From: JAAFHS01 sp031396505
Lineage (GTDB): Bacteria > Pseudomonadota > Alphaproteobacteria > Rhodobacterales > Rhodobacteraceae
DNA length: 7,854 nt
Assembly (NCBI GenBank): GCA_031396505.1
Contig: JANNKX010000002.1
Span: forward strand, 1-7,854
Direction: 5' to 3'
In this document: positions 5,384 through 7,854 of the stretch, piece by piece
Position numbering within the stretch: the first letter of the stretch is position 1
Layout: each line of letters opens with the position of its first letter
Program-made: the position numbers and the translations under genes
The notes under the pieces: model-generated
Databases searched by the model: none
The model's input: the letters and a program-made list of their open reading frames with translations, nothing else
Told to the model about the DNA's origin: nothing

Positions 5384-6517
5384 ATGCCGCGAAGCAGGCG
5401 AGGCAATCCCGCACATATTGCGCCCGATCCGGCCGACGGCTGGTCGCGGCGGATCGATAGGTTGACCAATGCGACGATCTATCCCCCGGTGTCAGCGGCC
5501 ATGCGCCAGCACGCAGGAATATTGCCTGCAGACGGCACATGTTGCACGCAGGGTGCAACATGGCGGCACGAACGCAGGCTTACCCTGCCGCCCCGGCGAA
5601 TGGCTGTCACCGCGCCACAGATCACCGGACGCTGGCTTTGGGCGGGACCACTTTTTGGTCATTTTGGCCATTTTCTGACGGAAAGTACCTCACGTCTTTG
5701 GGCGCTGCATGTGCTGCGGCGCGATCTGGATAGCGTCCTGTTCATGCAGAAACGTCCCAACGGCGACCCCAAGCTCAGGCCATTTCAGCGCGCCTTGCTG
5801 GACATGTTTGGCGTCCATATTCCGGTCCGCGTCGTTGACGCCCCGGTGCGGGTTGACCGGTTGATCGTTCCGGGACAGGGTTTTGGTCTGGGCGCGATTT
5901 CCGCCGGGACACCGGAAATGCGCGCTTTTGTACACAATCGCTTTGCGACAGACATCGCCCCAGACGGCCCGGAAAGGCTCTATGTCTCACGATCAGGATT
6001 GGGCGAGGCTGCAAGCATGATCCTGTGCGAAACGCACATCGAGTCCTGCCTTGCGGCGGCGGGCTATCATATCTTTCACCCGCAAGATCACAGTCTTAAA
6101 GTTCAGATCGCCCACTTTCGGGCCGCCCGCGACATCATCGTGGCAGATGGGTCGGCGGCGCATCTTTTGGGGTTTGTCGCAAGCCCTGCGCAACGGATTG
6201 CCTATCTGCTGCGACGGACCTGGTTCTGGCAGGCGCAAACCATTCAACTCGCCGGGTTTACCGGGCGCGAACCAACTGTCATCAACGCCATCCGCAACCA
6301 GTGGTACCTCAAAAGCGCAGGCCCCCGCAACGACCTGAGCTTTGCAGAACTGGATATGGCCCTGCTCAAATCCGCTTTGTCTGCGGCAGGATTTATCGAC
6401 AATGATCAGATATGGCCGCAGCCGACTGACGATGATGTCCAACAGGCATTCAAACGGATGGGCCTATGGGATAATGTCTGCATCGGCCCACCCACGTCAC
6501 ACGAAACGGTCGGCTAA
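5384..6517 (+). CDS. Glycosyltransferase family 61 (DUF563) protein
   Basis: The 377-aa product looks like a GT61-type glycosyltransferase (Pfam PF04577, formerly DUF563). It would add a sugar to a surface polysaccharide or other glycan, but donor and acceptor cannot be inferred. Supporting stretches are GPLFGHFGHFLTESTSRLWAL (88-108), in the place of the family's His-rich HWLxE-type segment, RLYVSRSGLG (198-207), and IIVADGSAAHLLGF (251-264), equivalent to the C-terminal G-x-h-G-a/s-g-l-x-N region. No membrane segment or signal peptide is seen, so it is probably cytoplasmic. The ATG at 5384 follows AAAAGGGG by 5 nt; the in-frame start at 5225 overlaps the DUF1150 stop and adds unlike sequence. 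The gene stands alone, without polysaccharide-export or other sugar genes nearby. A perfect 10-bp inverted repeat lies in its codons 52-60. Confidence 0.8.
   Translation: MPRSRRGNPAHIAPDPADGWSRRIDRLTNATIYPPVSAAMRQHAGILPADGTCCTQGATWRHERRLTLPPRRMAVTAPQITGRWLWAGPLFGHFGHFLTESTSRLWALHVLRRDLDSVLFMQKRPNGDPKLRPFQRALLDMFGVHIPVRVVDAPVRVDRLIVPGQGFGLGAISAGTPEMRAFVHNRFATDIAPDGPERLYVSRSGLGEAASMILCETHIESCLAAAGYHIFHPQDHSLKVQIAHFRAARDIIVADGSAAHLLGFVASPAQRIAYLLRRTWFWQAQTIQLAGFTGREPTVINAIRNQWYLKSAGPRNDLSFAELDMALLKSALSAAGFIDNDQIWPQPTDDDVQQAFKRMGLWDNVCIGPPTSHETVG
5538..5562. repeat. Perfect 10-bp inverted repeat inside the GT61 gene
   Basis: CATGTTGCAC (5538-5547) and GTGCAACATG (5553-5562) are exact reverse complements separated by GCAGG. 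In RNA this is a 10-bp stem with a 5-nt loop. It lies about 155 nt into the glycosyltransferase reading frame and encodes the TCCTQGATW region. Confidence 0.9.
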
Positions 6518-6534
6518 AGCGTGTTGCGGGTGAT

Positions 6535-6685
6535 CGGCTGAACCAGGGTCAGTCGCCACAGGCTTTAGCACCCCAAGGCACAGCCTGCACATCGAAGGTG
6601 GCACTGGCACCTGGCTGGTCGGACTACGCCGGGCCGGGTTCCGACCCCTGCCCTTGCGCCCGAACTGGCATTGCCACCGTCGGTG
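6535..6685 (+). ncRNA. Candidate structured RNA: three tandem stem-loops
   Basis: Most of the 181-nt convergent gap (6518-6698) can fold. Stem-loop 1 pairs CGGCTGA (6535-6541) with TCAGTCG (6549-6555), including one G-U pair. Stem-loop 2 pairs CAGGCT (6559-6564) with AGCCTG (6582-6587). Stem-loop 3 pairs CATCGA-A-GGTGGCA (6590-6603) with TGCCACC-G-TCGGTG (6672-6685), that is 13 pairs with one A-G mismatch and one G-U pair. It encloses an inner stem GGTCGGA (6617-6623) / TCCGACC (6640-6646). Linkers are only 3 and 2 nt. Both wobble pairs work only on the plus strand, so the RNA would be a 3'UTR or separate transcript downstream of the glycosyltransferase. No promoter or T-run terminator is clear, and no coding region is supported here. 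Confidence 0.35.
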
Positions 6686-6698
6686 ACCAGTGAACTTG

Positions 6699-7547
6699 TC
6701 AGGCCGTTTTACGCAGACGCCGCCACAGGTTGCGATAGGCCCGCGCGGTAAACGGATAAGCCAGCTGCCCCACAAGCGTGGGTGCCATGTCATCGGTCAC
6801 GCCCAAAGGTGCCGTGCAGGGCCCGGGCATACGCCATGTGCCAAATATCCGGTCAAACAGCGCAAAGACCGTCGCGTAGTTGGTATTGAACGCCTGTACA
6901 TCCGCCGCGTGATGCCAACGATGCATTGCGGGGGATACAAAGATCTTGCCCAGCGGCCCATAGGTCCACGGCAGATCCGCATGGATGAAATAGCCGTAAT
7001 AATGCCGGAACAGGTTGCACGCCACCACCGCATAGGGCGGCAGGCCCAGCAGCAGCAAAGCGGTGGTATCCACCGCAAATGTCGTGAACCGATTGATCGG
7101 GTGGAACCGCTCCAACGCAAGCCACGTCATTTCCGTATCCGAATGGTGCACCGCATGTGATGGCCACAACAGCGGCGTATGCTCCAGCCGGTGCCGCCAA
7201 TAACCCACGAAATCACCGGCACAGATGCCCAGAAAAATGACCATTGCGGCAGGCAACGTATCCCACGCCGCCACAGGGATCAGCGTGAACTGTTCGATGC
7301 GCACAAACTTGATCAGCGCAATCGAACACACTGTTATCAGCGGGACAACGAAGATCAGATTGAACACCATGATCTGCACATTCAAGCTCGCCTCGGCCAT
7401 CGCGCGGGCCATGTCGGCAAACAAGGCACGCCCCTTCACAAGCAAGCCCAGCAGCAGAAAGAACACCGCTGGCCACAACATGCCGCGCGTTGCATCAATC
7501 AGGATGTCCCAACTGAACCAAAGAAAGTCTGTCAAATATGCGATCAT
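6699..7547 (-). CDS. Fatty acid hydroxylase / sterol desaturase family membrane protein
   Basis: The 282-aa product belongs to the di-iron fatty acid hydroxylase superfamily (Pfam PF04116), integral membrane enzymes that hydroxylate or desaturate lipids. The His clusters that bind the two irons are intact: HRLEH (119-123), HAVHH (131-135), a lone His189 in FIHADL, and HRWHH (209-213). Hydrophobic membrane segments lie near 23-38, 59-80, 98-116 and 155-180, with the His clusters on the same side. The end shows the usual NTNYATVFALFDRIFGTWRMP block. The substrate is unknown; bacteria of this type rarely make sterols, so a fatty acid, carotenoid or aminolipid is more likely. The ATG at 7547 is chosen over an in-frame start at 7580, because the longer N-terminus is basic and unlike the family. 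GGGG lies 7 nt upstream as a modest Shine-Dalgarno. The gene is convergent with the glycosyltransferase. Confidence 0.9.
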   Translation of the reverse strand: MIAYLTDFLWFSWDILIDATRGMLWPAVFFLLLGLLVKGRALFADMARAMAEASLNVQIMVFNLIFVVPLITVCSIALIKFVRIEQFTLIPVAAWDTLPAAMVIFLGICAGDFVGYWRHRLEHTPLLWPSHAVHHSDTEMTWLALERFHPINRFTTFAVDTTALLLLGLPPYAVVACNLFRHYYGYFIHADLPWTYGPLGKIFVSPAMHRWHHAADVQAFNTNYATVFALFDRIFGTWRMPGPCTAPLGVTDDMAPTLVGQLAYPFTARAYRNLWRRLRKTA

Positions 7548-7556
7548 CGCATTGCC

Positions 7557-7593
7557 CCGGATTGCCCGACGACAATGCATCCTGGCAATACGG
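7557..7593. promoter_or_regulatory. Palindrome just upstream of the desaturase-family gene
   Basis: CCGGATTGCC (7557-7566) pairs with GGCAATACGG (7584-7593) at nine of ten positions, with a 17-nt loop. In the minus-strand mRNA the 3' arm ends 9 nt before the ATG at 7547 and touches the G-run used as ribosome site. GGCAAT also recurs directly between the arm and the start. It may be an operator or a translational control hairpin. Confidence 0.35.
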
Positions 7594-7595
7594 TA

Positions 7596-7601
7596 ATTCT
7601 A
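7596..7601 (-). promoter_or_regulatory. Possible -10 box of the desaturase-family gene
   Basis: TAGAAT on the minus strand (7601-7596) matches TATAAT at 5/6 positions. No good -35 is found at 16-18 nt. If used, transcription would start near the outer edge of the palindrome at 7557-7593. Confidence 0.25.
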
Positions 7602-7662
7602 TGGACAAAGCGGGGCAGCAGAACGGTGTCAGCAACGGTTGTGGCCCCCATGCAGTGCCAAA

Positions 7663-7681
7663 TCCGGGACACCGCCCCGGA
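7663..7681 (-). terminator. Candidate terminator of the cysC-type gene
   Basis: On the minus strand TCCGGG (7681-7676) pairs with CCCGGA (7668-7663) around a 7-nt loop, starting 2 nt after the APS kinase stop. Only three T residues follow, so it is a weak intrinsic terminator or an mRNA-end hairpin. The rest of the 7548-7683 gap holds no gene. Confidence 0.45.
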
Positions 7682-7683
7682 AA

Positions 7684-7854
7684 TCAGCCCGCAATCAGCC
7701 CCATGCTTTCAAGCTTCAGGATCACCTGATGCGCGCAATGGTCCACGTCCACGTTTTCGGTATCCACCACCAGTTCGGCCTGCGTCGGGGCCTCATACGG
7801 GTCTGAAATCCCGGTGAATTCCTTGATCTTGCCTTCGCGCGCCAGCTTGTACAG
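7684..7854 (-). CDS. Adenylylsulfate (APS) kinase C-terminus, CysC-type (partial)
   Basis: The last 56 residues of a minus-strand gene are present; the rest lies beyond the window edge. The segment LYKLAREGKIKEFTGISDPY followed by EAP and a closing helix DHCAHQVILKLESMGLI matches the C-terminus of APS kinase (CysC family). That enzyme phosphorylates adenylylsulfate to PAPS in sulfate assimilation. The same domain ends bifunctional proteins (sulfate adenylyltransferase fused to APS kinase, or CysNC). Which form this is cannot be told from the visible part. The catalytic P-loop is outside the window. The gene ends with TGA at 7684-7686, followed at once by a hairpin, so it probably does not share a transcript with the desaturase-family gene 137 nt further on. 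Confidence 0.82.
   Translation of the reverse strand: MYKLAREGKIKEFTGISDPYEAPTQAELVVDTENVDVDHCAHQVILKLESMGLIAG

Noticed and set aside
6497..6793. 98-codon minus-strand frame across the convergent gap
   Set aside because: It overlaps both flanking genes and has no recognisable domain. Its centre is better explained by base-paired structure.
7179..7817. 212-codon plus-strand frame
   Set aside because: Antisense to the desaturase-family gene and to the APS kinase end; the translation is low-quality, rich in His, Gln and Arg.

Overview
This is a GC-rich window (roughly 60%) of dense housekeeping chromosome. It most likely comes from an alphaproteobacterium of the Rhodobacterales (Roseobacter/Rhodobacter group). 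That placement rests on gene content and protein style: an Era with the G1 loop GEPNAGKST, a DUF1491 gene directly after era, a small Hsp20 followed by DUF1150, a DUF465/YdcH protein, and C-rich third positions. No phage, IS element, CRISPR array, tRNA or rRNA is visible.

Layout. Plus strand: era (74-1003), a DUF1491 gene 4 nt later (1008-1343), a GC-rich REP-like palindromic stretch, then a small low-affinity iron permease family membrane protein (1474-1887). An AT-rich convergent gap (1888-2002) holds a CtrA-box-like motif and a small hairpin. Minus strand: GTG-start GNAT acetyltransferase and YdcH-like DUF465 gene upstream (3600-4381), then purE-purK (2003-3539) with an 8-nt stop/start overlap and a plausible own promoter. 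A divergent region (4382-4571) separates ydcH from hsp20-DUF1150 on the plus strand (4572-5228). A 155-nt gap with an operator-like palindrome leads to a GT61-family (DUF563) glycosyltransferase (5384-6517). A convergent gene-free gap (6518-6698) precedes a minus-strand fatty acid hydroxylase/sterol desaturase family gene (6699-7547). The window ends inside the 3' end of an APS kinase (CysC-type) gene on the minus strand (7684-7854).

How the genes work together. PurE and PurK carry out consecutive steps of purine synthesis (AIR to N5-CAIR to CAIR). Era and its DUF1491 neighbour form a ribosome-biogenesis cluster. Hsp20 and DUF1150 form a two-gene heat-shock unit. The other genes (iron permease, acetyltransferase, glycosyltransferase, hydroxylase, APS kinase) look like single genes with unrelated jobs.

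Most interesting signals. (1) The hsp20 leader combines a sigma-32-like promoter with two short hairpins; the second buries the Shine-Dalgarno against a UCGCU motif with a bulged G, the hallmark of a ROSE-type RNA thermometer. (2) The gap after the glycosyltransferase is almost entirely filled by three consecutive stem-loops (6535-6685), whose wobble pairs favour the plus strand, so it may be an undescribed structured RNA or 3'UTR element. (3) A perfect 10-bp inverted repeat with a 5-nt loop lies inside the glycosyltransferase coding sequence. All foldings were done by eye and need computation.
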